Below are positions 6,934 to 15,392 of a stretch of DNA of 47,498 nt, one piece after another. Source of the stretch: Myxococcota bacterium (GTDB taxonomy: Bacteria; Myxococcota_C; UBA6777); NCBI GenBank assembly GCA_023150835.1, contig JAKLKB010000074.1, forward strand, positions 1 to 47,498. The letters run 5' to 3'. Below the pieces are notes generated by a model that saw nothing but the letters and a program-made list of their open reading frames with translations, made no database searches and was not told where the DNA came from. The first letter of the stretch is position 1. Each line of letters begins with the position of its first letter. Both the position numbers and the translations under genes were made by a program.

Positions 6934-9900
6934 CTATGGCTTCCCAAACAGCCCCAATTGGCGCGGTTTGACCGTGATCTCTCCCAATGCCAAACGCCGC
7001 AGCATCTCCAGTTTCTCGAAGTCCACCGCAAACGCTGCCGCCCCCACAAGTGACTTGCCGCTTTCGTCCTCTTCGTCTTCGTCGTCGGCTTCTGCTCCAC
7101 CCTCCAAGGCTTCGTCTTCCTCTTCCTCCGCTTCTTCCGTCCCCAACGCTGCTTGGAGAGCTTGTTTTTCTTCTTTGACTTGGGCTTGGCTCAGGATCTG
7201 TTGTTCTTTCATGGACGGCGGCACAGGCAAGACTTCCAACACTGCCTCCAACGCATCCAAGAACCGTTGATCTTTGTCCAACTTCATCTTCTCCATCGCT
7301 TCGCGGGCAACCGAAAGGTCTTGTTGGCGTGCCAGTCCCGCCAAGTAATGCAGCGCGTCCAACATCGTGTCTTTGCCATCGTTCGAGCGGAGCTTTTTCT
7401 TTTCCCTTCGCGTCGCGCTGTCCCACAGCATCAAGTTGGAACCCTTCTTCTCCGCGATGTACCCCACGATCTGCGTCTCCAATTCAACGCCCACCACCCG
7501 CGCAAGCTGCATCCCTTCGTCGTAAGGAAACGTCGGCGCTCGAAAGGCATCCCACGCCAACACAAACCACTCCAACACCTTATCCAAGTCAGCGCGGCGC
7601 TCCTTGTTAAAGAGGGAGTCCAATCGCCAGTTCTTGACTTCTGCACGAGCCGCATTCAAGGCATCTTCGGGCGTGACCGCGTAGGGATCTTCACCTTTTT
7701 CGACGTGGGCGCGGGGATTGTCGCGGTAGATATCCGGCCAATGCTTTGCAAACTCCCCCAACGCTCGACCAAAACACGACAAGTACAGATCCACCCCGCC
7801 GATCTCATATCCCTTGAATTCCTCCACGCTTTCGCGGACGCGCTTGCGCACCTTCGGCTCCAGATCCTCCCAAGCGATCTTCTCCCCGTCGGCTTGTTCT
7901 TGCTTCGGGCGGCACACCAAAAAGATCGTACTCTTGGCCGCTGCCTTGTCTTTGATGTGCATGCTGCCTTCGGCTTCGGTGTTGATCGGCCACGATGCCG
8001 TGATCTCAAACCCTGCATTCAACAAGCCTTGGGCCAAGGCATCCCACGCCCCCGTCGCCTTGTGCGTGAACATCAACGTCAAGATCCCGTCCGCCTTCAA
8101 TACCCGCCGACATTCCGCAAAGATATCTTGCATCCGCTGCCGATAATCTTCATACGCCAGCTTCTTTGCCCCCTTCGCTCCCTTGAATTTCGCAGGGTTT
8201 GCCACCGCTTCTTGTTCTTTGTCCGTCAACTCTCTCCAAAACAGATCCGGCAACACATAGCCCGCCGTTCGCTTCAGCCACACATAAAAAAAGTCCGATA
8301 ACTCCGCATACATCACATTGTCATAGTAGGGTGGATCCATCACCACCGCATCCACCGTACCCGCATCCACATGGTATAGCGAGGACGCCGATTGGCAGGT
8401 CACTTCCACCTTCGGCGGCGTCCATCCCTCTTCACCCTCCGTCGTTTGCGCTCGCGCAGCCCGCCCCTGTTCGCTGAACAACTCCCCATTTGCTCCCGTC
8501 TCTCCACCCTCTCCCAACGCCCGATACGCCGCCTTTGCATCCATCCCGGGACGAACCAAACTCATCAATTCCAACACCGCTTTCTTGGTTTGCTCAAACG
8601 CCCAATCGTATCCCATCCCCACGATCAGCGGAGCCATCTCCGCATGAGACCAACAAAACGCAAAGTCGTGTCGGTTGAATGTATTTGCGACCACTTCCCT
8701 TGTTGGCATCCAGACAGACATCCGCGAGTTGTAATTCAGCAGCTTGTCGAGGGCGAAGCCGAGGTAGACAAAGGCGGCTTGGGTGGGTTCGTCGAGGCGT
8801 CCAGCTTCGCGCTCTTCATCGACCAATGCGCGGAAGATCTCGACGCTGGTGACATGACAGAGCAGTTGGCGCGGGGAGAACATATCGCGCCACAGAGGCA
8901 TACCGTAGATGCGGGGGCGTTCATCGTTGACGATCTCGGGAAAGGCTTCGTTGGGAATGCAGTCGAAGGCTTCCCAATGGGGCATTCTTTCAGTGAGGTG
9001 TTGTTGGACGAGGTCTGCCACATCGTCATCGGGTCGTGGTGCGCGGTAATCGCGGATCCATTTTTCGCGGTTGCCAACGAGGGTGCGTTCTTTGAAGACG
9101 ACGGCGAAGAGTTGTTCGCCCATGTGTCCGGCTTGGGCTTGTCGTTTGATCTCGTCGCCGTCGATGTTGGCGCGGCAATCGTCGAAAGGACAACGGGCTG
9201 CGCCGCGCTTGACGGTGCCTTCGGATTGGTGGCTGGCTTTGCGGACGATCTCGAAGCGGCAAACACGCTGCGGGCTGGTCTGGGGCAACAAACGCACGCC
9301 CGTTCCACCCGGAGCCAAGCGCCAGTTCGGTGACAGCGGAACCAAGCCGCTACACTCCGGACAGGTGATCGTCCGCGCCCAGAGATAACCGTCGGGTATG
9401 CAATGTTTTCCTTCGTCTGGAAAAAAAGAGTGAAGCGATTCTCTTACCCTTTGAAGGAAGACAGATGAGAGCCGATCTATGGCCGACACCGTGGCGAAAC
9501 CAACAGACAAAGGAAACTTTAGCGTAGCATCCAAAATAAGCGAAGCAACAGGATTTAAGTCGTTGGCAAAAGTATCTATTCCCAATCGAATCGACTCAAA
9601 CGGGATACTTCCGCCCCCTGCTGTTGGATCAAGAACAACGGGACTCGACGTGCCTAACGTATCCTCAAGCCAGTCTTTTAATGTTCTTTTTTCTGATTCC
9701 GTTGGAGCATAAGAAAATGCACGAGAGTATCCGTAGGCTGCTGCCCCCAAACGGACGCCTGCTTTTGTTGCTGCGTCGATGCGTTTTCGAGAAGCGACGG
9801 GGTCGCCGTGGATGCCGAGGAGGTGGAGAAAGAGATCGTGATCCGCGTTGGCGGGGAGGAGGGAGGCGAGGACAGCAGCGCGGGAGGCGACGAGGGGGCG

Positions 9901-10029
9901 GCGAGCCCACCAGACATGGAGCCGATTGGGAGCGGGGAAAGGGGTCATGGGCGTTCGTTCGCGGAGGCTTTCAAGGCTGAGAGCGGCGATGGGTAGCCAT
10001 TGTTCGATGAGTCGGGGGGAATGGGTCAT
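6934..10029 (-). CDS. DUF1156 (COG1743) adenine-specific DNA methyltransferase
   Basis: A 1031-aa modification enzyme. The N-terminal DUF1156 signature reads RLIEQWLPIAALSLES with LHVWWARRP (about 6-45). The SAM-binding motif is DPTAGGGSIPFES (134-146), with ANDLNPVA next. Cysteine pairs (CPEC at 223-226; CPFDDC at 280-285) suggest a zinc ribbon. The catalytic motif is DPPYYD (565-570), typical of N6-adenine or N4-cytosine amino-methyltransferases. An acidic linker at about 985-1010 precedes the C-terminus. It most likely marks host DNA for the helicase/ATPase partners. The coding strand changes base composition within the gene near 8,700. A 285-bp gap separates it from the GGDEF gene upstream. 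Confidence 0.9.
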   Translation of the reverse strand: MTHSPRLIEQWLPIAALSLESLRERTPMTPFPAPNRLHVWWARRPLVASRAAVLASLLPANADHDLFLHLLGIHGDPVASRKRIDAATKAGVRLGAAAYGYSRAFSYAPTESEKRTLKDWLEDTLGTSSPVVLDPTAGGGSIPFESIRLGIDTFANDLNPVASLILDATLKFPLSVGFATVSAIDRLSSVFLQRVRESLHSFFPDEGKHCIPDGYLWARTITCPECSGLVPLSPNWRLAPGGTGVRLLPQTSPQRVCRFEIVRKASHQSEGTVKRGAARCPFDDCRANIDGDEIKRQAQAGHMGEQLFAVVFKERTLVGNREKWIRDYRAPRPDDDVADLVQQHLTERMPHWEAFDCIPNEAFPEIVNDERPRIYGMPLWRDMFSPRQLLCHVTSVEIFRALVDEEREAGRLDEPTQAAFVYLGFALDKLLNYNSRMSVWMPTREVVANTFNRHDFAFCWSHAEMAPLIVGMGYDWAFEQTKKAVLELMSLVRPGMDAKAAYRALGEGGETGANGELFSEQGRAARAQTTEGEEGWTPPKVEVTCQSASSLYHVDAGTVDAVVMDPPYYDNVMYAELSDFFYVWLKRTAGYVLPDLFWRELTDKEQEAVANPAKFKGAKGAKKLAYEDYRQRMQDIFAECRRVLKADGILTLMFTHKATGAWDALAQGLLNAGFEITASWPINTEAEGSMHIKDKAAAKSTIFLVCRPKQEQADGEKIAWEDLEPKVRKRVRESVEEFKGYEIGGVDLYLSCFGRALGEFAKHWPDIYRDNPRAHVEKGEDPYAVTPEDALNAARAEVKNWRLDSLFNKERRADLDKVLEWFVLAWDAFRAPTFPYDEGMQLARVVGVELETQIVGYIAEKKGSNLMLWDSATRREKKKLRSNDGKDTMLDALHYLAGLARQQDLSVAREAMEKMKLDKDQRFLDALEAVLEVLPVPPSMKEQQILSQAQVKEEKQALQAALGTEEAEEEEDEALEGGAEADDEDEEDESGKSLVGAAAFAVDFEKLEMLRRLALGEITVKPRQLGLFGKP

Positions 10030-10314
10030 GGTGAGGAAGCTCCTGTGTGGGTGTGCGAAGAGAAGGGAACGGGGATGTTTGTAAGATAAAGGCGGAAGGA
10101 AAGCAAGCGGGAGGATCGTGTGACCCTCACCCCCCGGCCCCCTCGCCTCTACGAAGTAGGGAGAGGGGGAGAAGAGAGTACGAAAGGAGCGGATGATAGG
10201 GAGAGAAAGGACGTTTTGCGGTGGGATGGGGGCGTTCTTTGGGCGGTGGATGTGGGGAGGAGAGGCGTGGGATGGGGTGTTTCGGAGAAGGGGTAGTTAG
10301 GAGAAGGGGAGTAG
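10030..10314. repeat. Intra-operon gap with dispersed repeat
   Basis: This gap lies between the GGDEF and methylase genes and holds no convincing gene. At about 10119-10172 there is a REP-like palindromic sequence (CCCTCACCCCC... with CCCCCTC pairing to GAGGGGG) of a kind common as dispersed repeats. Near 10289-10327 GTAGTTAGGAGAAGGG occurs twice in tandem. The hairpin might attenuate transcription between the two halves of the operon. Confidence 0.6.
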
Positions 10315-11004
10315 TTAGGAGAAGGGTTGTTCGCAGATCGGGCAGGACTTGAGTTGTTTGTTTGTTGGGAGGCGGTCAGCAGGGACAGAACAAGAGGTGG
10401 TGGTGTTGCATGTGGGGCAACGTTGGCGGAGAGTTTCGAGTTTTTGAGCGGAAAGCTCTTCCGACCAACCGACACAGCAGCCAGCACCTTGCTGTTTGGC
10501 GATCTGTAAGGCGATCTCTGCACGGGATTTGAGTTCGGGGGGCGATGGAATCTGTGTGCCGTGGTCTGTTGAGGCGTAGCCGAAACTCATACCAAAAAGG
10601 ATGGTTTCTTTTTCGTGGCGAGCAGGAGCTTTGGCGAAGACTTGAGCCTGTTGTATGAAAGCTTGCAATTGCTGTTTGGGGAGCAACAAGGCAAATTCAT
10701 CGCCGCTGATATGGAATGCTCTGATATGCAAGCCGTCCACGAAAAGTGTTTGGAGAATGCGTCCAGCTTGCGCGATGACGGCATCTCCTGCATCGTGTCC
10801 GAATTGGTCGTTGATGCTTTTGAAACCGTTGAGATCGCCACAAACAAGAACATCGGGATGTTGTGGATTGCGCCCGATATTTGTCAGCGCGTCCTGAAAG
10901 GCGAGGTTGTTTTGGAGGGGGGTTTTGTCGTCTTGATAGACGAGTTCAAGGGTTTTTTGGGCGGTTTGGTAGAGTTTGTTCAAGGCTTCTTGGATGTGCT
11001 TCAT
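10315..11004 (-). CDS. GGDEF-domain protein (possible nucleotide cyclase) in defence operon
   Basis: A 229-aa protein that is almost only a GGDEF domain. Expected motifs are in order: DDKTPLQNNLAF (25-36), GDLNGFKSIND with Asp57 and FGHDAGD (68-74), then SGDEF (100-104), LLLP, and GMSFGYAS (138-145). SGDEF is an accepted variant of GGDEF, so metal and substrate ligands look intact. No RxxD inhibitory site precedes it, and no sensor domain or membrane segment is attached. The C-terminus has CPTC (196-199) and CPIC (221-224), a likely zinc ribbon. The ATG at 11004 overlaps the upstream gene's stop as ATGA. The product (c-di-GMP or other) cannot be told from sequence. A GGDEF enzyme between defence genes is unusual. 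Confidence 0.85.
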   Translation of the reverse strand: MKHIQEALNKLYQTAQKTLELVYQDDKTPLQNNLAFQDALTNIGRNPQHPDVLVCGDLNGFKSINDQFGHDAGDAVIAQAGRILQTLFVDGLHIRAFHISGDEFALLLPKQQLQAFIQQAQVFAKAPARHEKETILFGMSFGYASTDHGTQIPSPPELKSRAEIALQIAKQQGAGCCVGWSEELSAQKLETLRQRCPTCNTTTSCSVPADRLPTNKQLKSCPICEQPFS

Positions 11005-11432
11005 GCGAGGTTCCACTGGCTTTTTTGGATGGATTGGAGTTTTTGGGGAAGTTGGACGTAGACGAGATCGCCAAAGAGCCAATCTTCGAGGTTTTCCACA
11101 TTCCATCCTTCGGCTTGTGGTGCTTGGCTGCGGAGCGTCCAAAAGCTCCCGCCGTAATCAAACAAGACTTCGGCGATGTAGGGGCCGCGTCGGTAGAATT
11201 CGATCATCTGGCATCCGGCGCGTTCGAGTTCTTGTTGGAGGGCGACGGTAAGAGGGAGAGGTTCGTCATTTGCGGCGGCATGTCCGAAGAATCCGCCAGC
11301 GAGAGCGCCGACGGGGTGGCGCGTGAGAGCAAGACCAGCGAGAGCGCCAAGAAGTGCTGCGCCGCTTTTTTGATCGCGGCGTGGTCGGGGTTCGCGGTAA
11401 GGGACGTTGGTTGGATAGGTGACTTGGGTCAT
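11001..11432 (-). CDS. Small hypothetical protein with hydrophobic glycine-rich segment
   Basis: A 143-aa protein I cannot assign to a family. Residues 10-22 are proline/arginine-rich. Residues 24-52 are hydrophobic and rich in Gly and Ala (GAALLGALAGLAL and GALAGGFFGHAAA), resembling a glycine-zipper or one to two short membrane spans. The soluble C-terminus (60-143) has aromatic residues such as FDYGGSFWTL and LEDWLFGDLVYV. GAGGAGG lies upstream of the ATG at 11432. Its stop overlaps the start of the GGDEF gene, so the two are probably translationally coupled. By position it could be a membrane partner or effector of the GGDEF protein; that is inference. Confidence 0.75.
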   Translation of the reverse strand: MTQVTYPTNVPYREPRPRRDQKSGAALLGALAGLALTRHPVGALAGGFFGHAAANDEPLPLTVALQQELERAGCQMIEFYRRGPYIAEVLFDYGGSFWTLRSQAPQAEGWNVENLEDWLFGDLVYVQLPQKLQSIQKSQWNLA

Positions 11433-11512
11433 GGTTGGCCTCCTCGTTGGGATGGAGAAGACAGAGTAGTGTGGGAGAGGAGAAGCGTCAAGCAGAGCGG
11501 TGTGTTGGGAGG

Positions 11513-12061
11513 TTAGTGTGTTTCGTTGAGAAGGATGCGAAGGGCTTTGAGGACGCGACGAGGTTTGGGTCGGTGCATGGCCATGCCGAGCCAGTAGGAG
11601 ACTTCTTGTTTGGACATGGCCTCGATACCTTGGAGACATTGGCGCATGAGATCGCGGTTGCGCATGGGGGCGAGTATACGGAAGACAAGGCCGAGAAGGA
11701 GGGCGGTGTGTTCGGAGAGAGGAAAGGAGGCGCGTTGTTGGGAGGTGAGGTGATCGGTTTCGATGCGGTCGATGCTCCAGATCTGGCGGAGTTGTGGATA
11801 AAAATAGCGGAGGGAGCGTCCAGAGAGTCCAGCGATGCGGACAGGTTCGGCGAGGTTGGGGGTGAGAGAAGAAGGAAGCTGCCAGATCTCCATGCGCTGT
11901 TCGAGGGAGGTCATTTGCCAGACGCGGAGTTCAAAGAGGACTTGGGTGGTAGCGATCTTCGCGTTGTTTCGGCGGGTGGGGGGTTTGCGTGGAGGTTGTG
12001 AGGGTGGGTTGGTCTCGATGGTATCGGGGAGGGTTGGAGAGGTGTTGTGTTTTTTGAGCAT
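11513..12061 (-). CDS. Hypothetical 182-aa protein in defence operon
   Basis: No family recognised with confidence. The first 40 residues are rich in Pro, Thr and Asn and look disordered. The rest looks like a compact helical domain: VLFELRVWQM, then LSGRSLRYFYPQLRQIW, FPLSEHTALLLGLVFRILAPMR, and MSKQEVSYWLGMAMHR near the end, finishing with a basic helix. No signal or membrane segment. It begins at ATG 12061, 58 bases after the ATPase stop and 80 bases before the 143-aa gene, so it belongs to the same transcript. It may be a structural or DNA-binding partner of the ATPase. Confidence 0.75.
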   Translation of the reverse strand: MLKKHNTSPTLPDTIETNPPSQPPRKPPTRRNNAKIATTQVLFELRVWQMTSLEQRMEIWQLPSSLTPNLAEPVRIAGLSGRSLRYFYPQLRQIWSIDRIETDHLTSQQRASFPLSEHTALLLGLVFRILAPMRNRDLMRQCLQGIEAMSKQEVSYWLGMAMHRPKPRRVLKALRILLNETH

Positions 12062-12119
12062 GGTGTACCTGCGTGGATAACGTGGTGATACGCGAAAGAT
12101 GAGGACAGAGCGATGTGGC

Positions 12120-15100
12120 TCAAGTGTCTTTGGTGGAAACGGTCAAGGATATCTTGCATTTGTTAGGGGTGACTTTTTCGAGTGGGCGGATACGGGCAGA
12201 GAAGGCTTGTGGATCAGGGAGGGGTAAGGGGGTGGAGAAGTCAAAGGAAAAGGTGGCGTTGATCTCGACCTCTGCGCGTCGTTGGCTTTGTAGGCTTTGC
12301 AAGAAGGGGAGGACGCTGCGGATATCGTCGGGATGGCCTTCAAAAGAGAGGATGCCTTCGCTGTTATTGGGTTTGGCGTAGAAGGTGGCGCGGAATTCGA
12401 GGTGGGGAGAGGCGTCTTTGAAGACGTTGGAGGATTGTGTGAGCCATTGTGTAAAGTCGGGGAGGTGAAAGAGTTGGCAAGAGAAAGAGCGGATGGAACG
12501 GGCTTTGCGTTGTTGGAGGGATTGTTCGAGGAAGCGCAGTATTTCAGGGAGATTGTTTTCGTGGTCGAGGGTGAAGGTCTCGGGCGTGAAGATTCGGCTG
12601 GTTGGAGGCGGCGTGATCTCGTCGTCTTCTGGGGGTGGAGGGGTTTTTCCTGCGGATGTTTCTTTGGGGGGGGGGATGACACGGGGCCAGAGAGCGGTTT
12701 CTTCGGCTTTTTTGAGGGTGTAGAGGAATGCGTTTTCATCGATACGGATGGCGGCGGAGGGGTCGCCCGGGCCGTAGGTGAGGTCGTCGTAGCGGTAGAC
12801 AAGGAGGTTGTCTTCAATGCCTTTGCGGATGGAGGCAAGGAAGGTGTTGTCGTCGAGAAGGAAGGGGAGTTTGGGGTTTTTGTAGAATTGGTTGCGGAGA
12901 TCGGAAGTGGAGGCCGTGCCGCGTTGTGCGAGGGTGGTTTTGTGGATCAGGAGGTTGGGAGCGGGTGGGTGATCGGTGGGGAAGTAGAGATGGTTGCAGT
13001 CTTTGAGGGCTTGGGTGATGGCTTCTTGTCCTTTGCCGGGCTTGTTGGAGGATTGGCTTTTTCCGGCGAGGTTGACGTGTGTGAGCCAGAGTCCGTCTTC
13101 GAGGGGATCGGAAGCGGAGGGATAGAAGAGGTGGCGGTATGCGTTTTGGATGGCGAGAGTGCAATCGTTGGAAGATTTGTCGTAATCTTCTTTGACTTTT
13201 TTTTGCTGGTGTGGGGAGAGGTCTTTGAGTTTGTCGGGGGTGTTGAGTGCGCGGAGGGCAAGGTGGCGTTTGATGGCGTCTTTCATTTCGGAGACTTTGT
13301 TTTTGTCAGCGAGCAAGAAGACAAGGTGGTTTTGGAGTTGTCGGAAGTTTTTGTTTGTGCCGGCATGGAGGAAGATATCGCGGACGCGGGCGGGGATTTT
13401 GGGTGTGGAGTCGGTGGTATGGGAAAAGGGTACGGTATCGTAATTCATAAGGAGTAGGCGGGGTTTGTTGCGATTGGGGTCATCGGGAACGTCGGAGGGA
13501 TCGCCGGGAAAGGAGAGGGTATCGAGGGTTGGAGGTTTGGAGAAGGTGGTTTCGATGTGATCGTCGAGTTCTTTGGTGATGGCTTCTTCGGAGAGGTGTG
13601 ATTCTTCTTGTCGGATGATCTGGTTGAGGTTGGCTTCGGAGAGGAAAGAGAGGGGTTTGTGGGGGTCGTCGTTGAGGTAGGCTGCTTGGTTTTGGAATTT
13701 GTGGAGGGCGTCTTTGAGGAAGGCGCTGTCATGGGAGGGTGCGAGGGCAGCGAAGGTGAGTTGTTCGGGGGAGAGACCGCGTAAGTTGTTGTTGAAGGCG
13801 AGGGTGTGCCAAAAGATGGTGCGTGCGACGTGGGAGGCGTAGGGAGGCATGGCGGGAAATTGATATTGTTCGCGGTCGAGGATTTGTGCGAGGGCATCGG
13901 CGGAGAAGAGGGGTTGGTTTGTGTCGCGGTAGTGGGAGATATCTTTTCGGATGGCGGGTTCGTAGTGTTGGAGTTGAAGGCGGGTGAGGATCTCAGCGCG
14001 GATGGGTTCGTGTCCGGGGTCGATGTGGTGGGGATGGAGGGCGAAGGTGTGATTGGGTTTGTTTTGCCAGAGTTGGGAGACAGCGCGAGAGAGCAAGCGC
14101 AACATACCGCGAACGCGTTGAAAAGTGCTAAAGGTGGAGAGTTTGTCTTTGAGGATGTGCATAAGATCGGGGTGGAAGGGATAATCGCGGAGAAAGCGAG
14201 CGTGGAGATCAGGTTCGGAGCCATCGGACTTGGCGAAGACTTGGCGCATCTTTTCGTCGAGTTGTTCTTTTTTCCAAAGCGCAGTGTAGGCTTTGACGAT
14301 CTGCGCGGCTTTTTTTGTGTCGATGGAGGAGAAGAGGCGTTTTTGGAGGACGAGGGCGGTTTCATCGGTGGAAGTGGGTTCAAGGAGGGTGGCTTTTCGT
14401 GCGGAGACGCTTTCGAGTTCTTCAAATTCTTTGGCGATGGCGGTGTTTTCGTCGTTGTAGGCATCGGAGCCTTTGAGATCTTTGCCGACGGCGAGGGAAA
14501 AGATGAGGGCAGTTTGGGGTGTGCCTTCGATGGCTTTGAAGAGGGAAGAGAGGAAGGGGGCGAATTGTGCGCTTTGCTTGTGGCCTTTTACGCGGCGGAG
14601 GTAGATGGCCATTTCATCGAGCAGGATGATGGAGGGTTGGGTTTTCAGGAGAGCGGCGAATGTTTCTGCACCGGGTGCGGTGTGGGAGACGTCGCTTTCT
14701 TTGAAAGCGCTGTAGCCGTCGATCCCGGCGAGTTGATAGGCAAGGAAGCCCCAAGGGGTGTAGATTTTGATGCCATCGCGGGTGATGCCGTTGGTGGGGT
14801 CGGCGTTTTCGCCATCGAAGGCTGCGACGCGAGCGGGTTGTTTGGGAAGGAGAGAGGGGTCGAGAAAGTCGGAGGGGTTGGGGACGCCGCGCATACCGTT
14901 GGCGGCGTGGTAGAGAGCGATGAGTCCGTGAGTTTTACCGCCGCCGAACTGCGTATCAAGGCGAAAGATAGAAGAGACTTCTTGGGCGGAGCCTTGGAGT
15001 CGAAGGAGGACTTGTTTGAGGAGGGTTTTTAAGCCTTGGGTGGGGTGGGTTTGGGAGAAGAAGCGCTGTGGATCAAGGTATTCGGGTATGGCTGAACCAT

Positions 15101-15209
15101 CGATAACTTTGGAAAGGTCAGCGGCGAGAGATTCATCGCGGAGGGTTGAAGCGAGGACGTCTGCGCGAGGCGTACAGGCGTCGAAAAGGGTGGGGGGGTG
15201 TTGGCTCAT
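12120..15209 (-). CDS. DUF499 (COG1483) AAA-type ATPase of Hma-like defence locus
   Basis: A 1029-aa ATPase and the first gene of the operon. The start ATG at 15209 has AGGAG seven bases upstream. The N-terminus (LFDACTPRADVL) and FRLDTQFGGGKTHGLIALYH (Walker A GGGKT at 89-93) are hallmarks of DUF499 proteins. Walker B is IILLDEMAIYL (195-200). A long helical middle follows, then a proline-rich hinge (TPPPPEDDEITPPP, about 860-890) and a C-terminal domain. DUF499 ATPases are found beside DUF1156 methylases and PLD helicases in archaea and bacteria and are predicted antiviral components. The coding strand is strongly C- and A-rich. Confidence 0.9.
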   Translation of the reverse strand: MSQHPPTLFDACTPRADVLASTLRDESLAADLSKVIDGSAIPEYLDPQRFFSQTHPTQGLKTLLKQVLLRLQGSAQEVSSIFRLDTQFGGGKTHGLIALYHAANGMRGVPNPSDFLDPSLLPKQPARVAAFDGENADPTNGITRDGIKIYTPWGFLAYQLAGIDGYSAFKESDVSHTAPGAETFAALLKTQPSIILLDEMAIYLRRVKGHKQSAQFAPFLSSLFKAIEGTPQTALIFSLAVGKDLKGSDAYNDENTAIAKEFEELESVSARKATLLEPTSTDETALVLQKRLFSSIDTKKAAQIVKAYTALWKKEQLDEKMRQVFAKSDGSEPDLHARFLRDYPFHPDLMHILKDKLSTFSTFQRVRGMLRLLSRAVSQLWQNKPNHTFALHPHHIDPGHEPIRAEILTRLQLQHYEPAIRKDISHYRDTNQPLFSADALAQILDREQYQFPAMPPYASHVARTIFWHTLAFNNNLRGLSPEQLTFAALAPSHDSAFLKDALHKFQNQAAYLNDDPHKPLSFLSEANLNQIIRQEESHLSEEAITKELDDHIETTFSKPPTLDTLSFPGDPSDVPDDPNRNKPRLLLMNYDTVPFSHTTDSTPKIPARVRDIFLHAGTNKNFRQLQNHLVFLLADKNKVSEMKDAIKRHLALRALNTPDKLKDLSPHQQKKVKEDYDKSSNDCTLAIQNAYRHLFYPSASDPLEDGLWLTHVNLAGKSQSSNKPGKGQEAITQALKDCNHLYFPTDHPPAPNLLIHKTTLAQRGTASTSDLRNQFYKNPKLPFLLDDNTFLASIRKGIEDNLLVYRYDDLTYGPGDPSAAIRIDENAFLYTLKKAEETALWPRVIPPPKETSAGKTPPPPEDDEITPPPTSRIFTPETFTLDHENNLPEILRFLEQSLQQRKARSIRSFSCQLFHLPDFTQWLTQSSNVFKDASPHLEFRATFYAKPNNSEGILSFEGHPDDIRSVLPFLQSLQSQRRAEVEINATFSFDFSTPLPLPDPQAFSARIRPLEKVTPNKCKISLTVSTKDT

Positions 15210-15392
15210 TGGATTCTCCTGACGGACGCGAGATGGAGGGGTTGCAAAGGGCGCGTTGATGAAGAGATAAAGAGGCCCAGAGATCGGGGATCTTTACGGC
15301 GAAGTGGGTTCGCTGTAGAACAAAGACTCCATTGACGGATGTATACCCGAAACGAAGCAGCGGCACAAAAAGAAAAGCAAGGAGCGCAGAAG
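15210..15392. promoter_or_regulatory. Divergent intergenic region between ATPase operon and EVE gene
   Basis: Only 183 bases separate two divergent starts, so promoters for both should lie here, and one regulator could control both units. I find no convincing -35/-10 pair on either strand. A TTGACG at about 15334 on the plus strand has no good -10 at 16-18 bases. Confidence 0.45.

Noticed and set aside
3406-10029. DISARM or BREX
   Set aside because: No drmA, drmB, drmC, pglX or pglZ/brxC-type genes are seen; the DUF1156/DUF499 pair fits a different system.
11004-11142. Longer N-terminus of the GGDEF protein (start at 11142)
   Set aside because: The extra 46 residues overlap the 143-aa gene in another frame; the ATGA overlap at 11004 gives a standard start.
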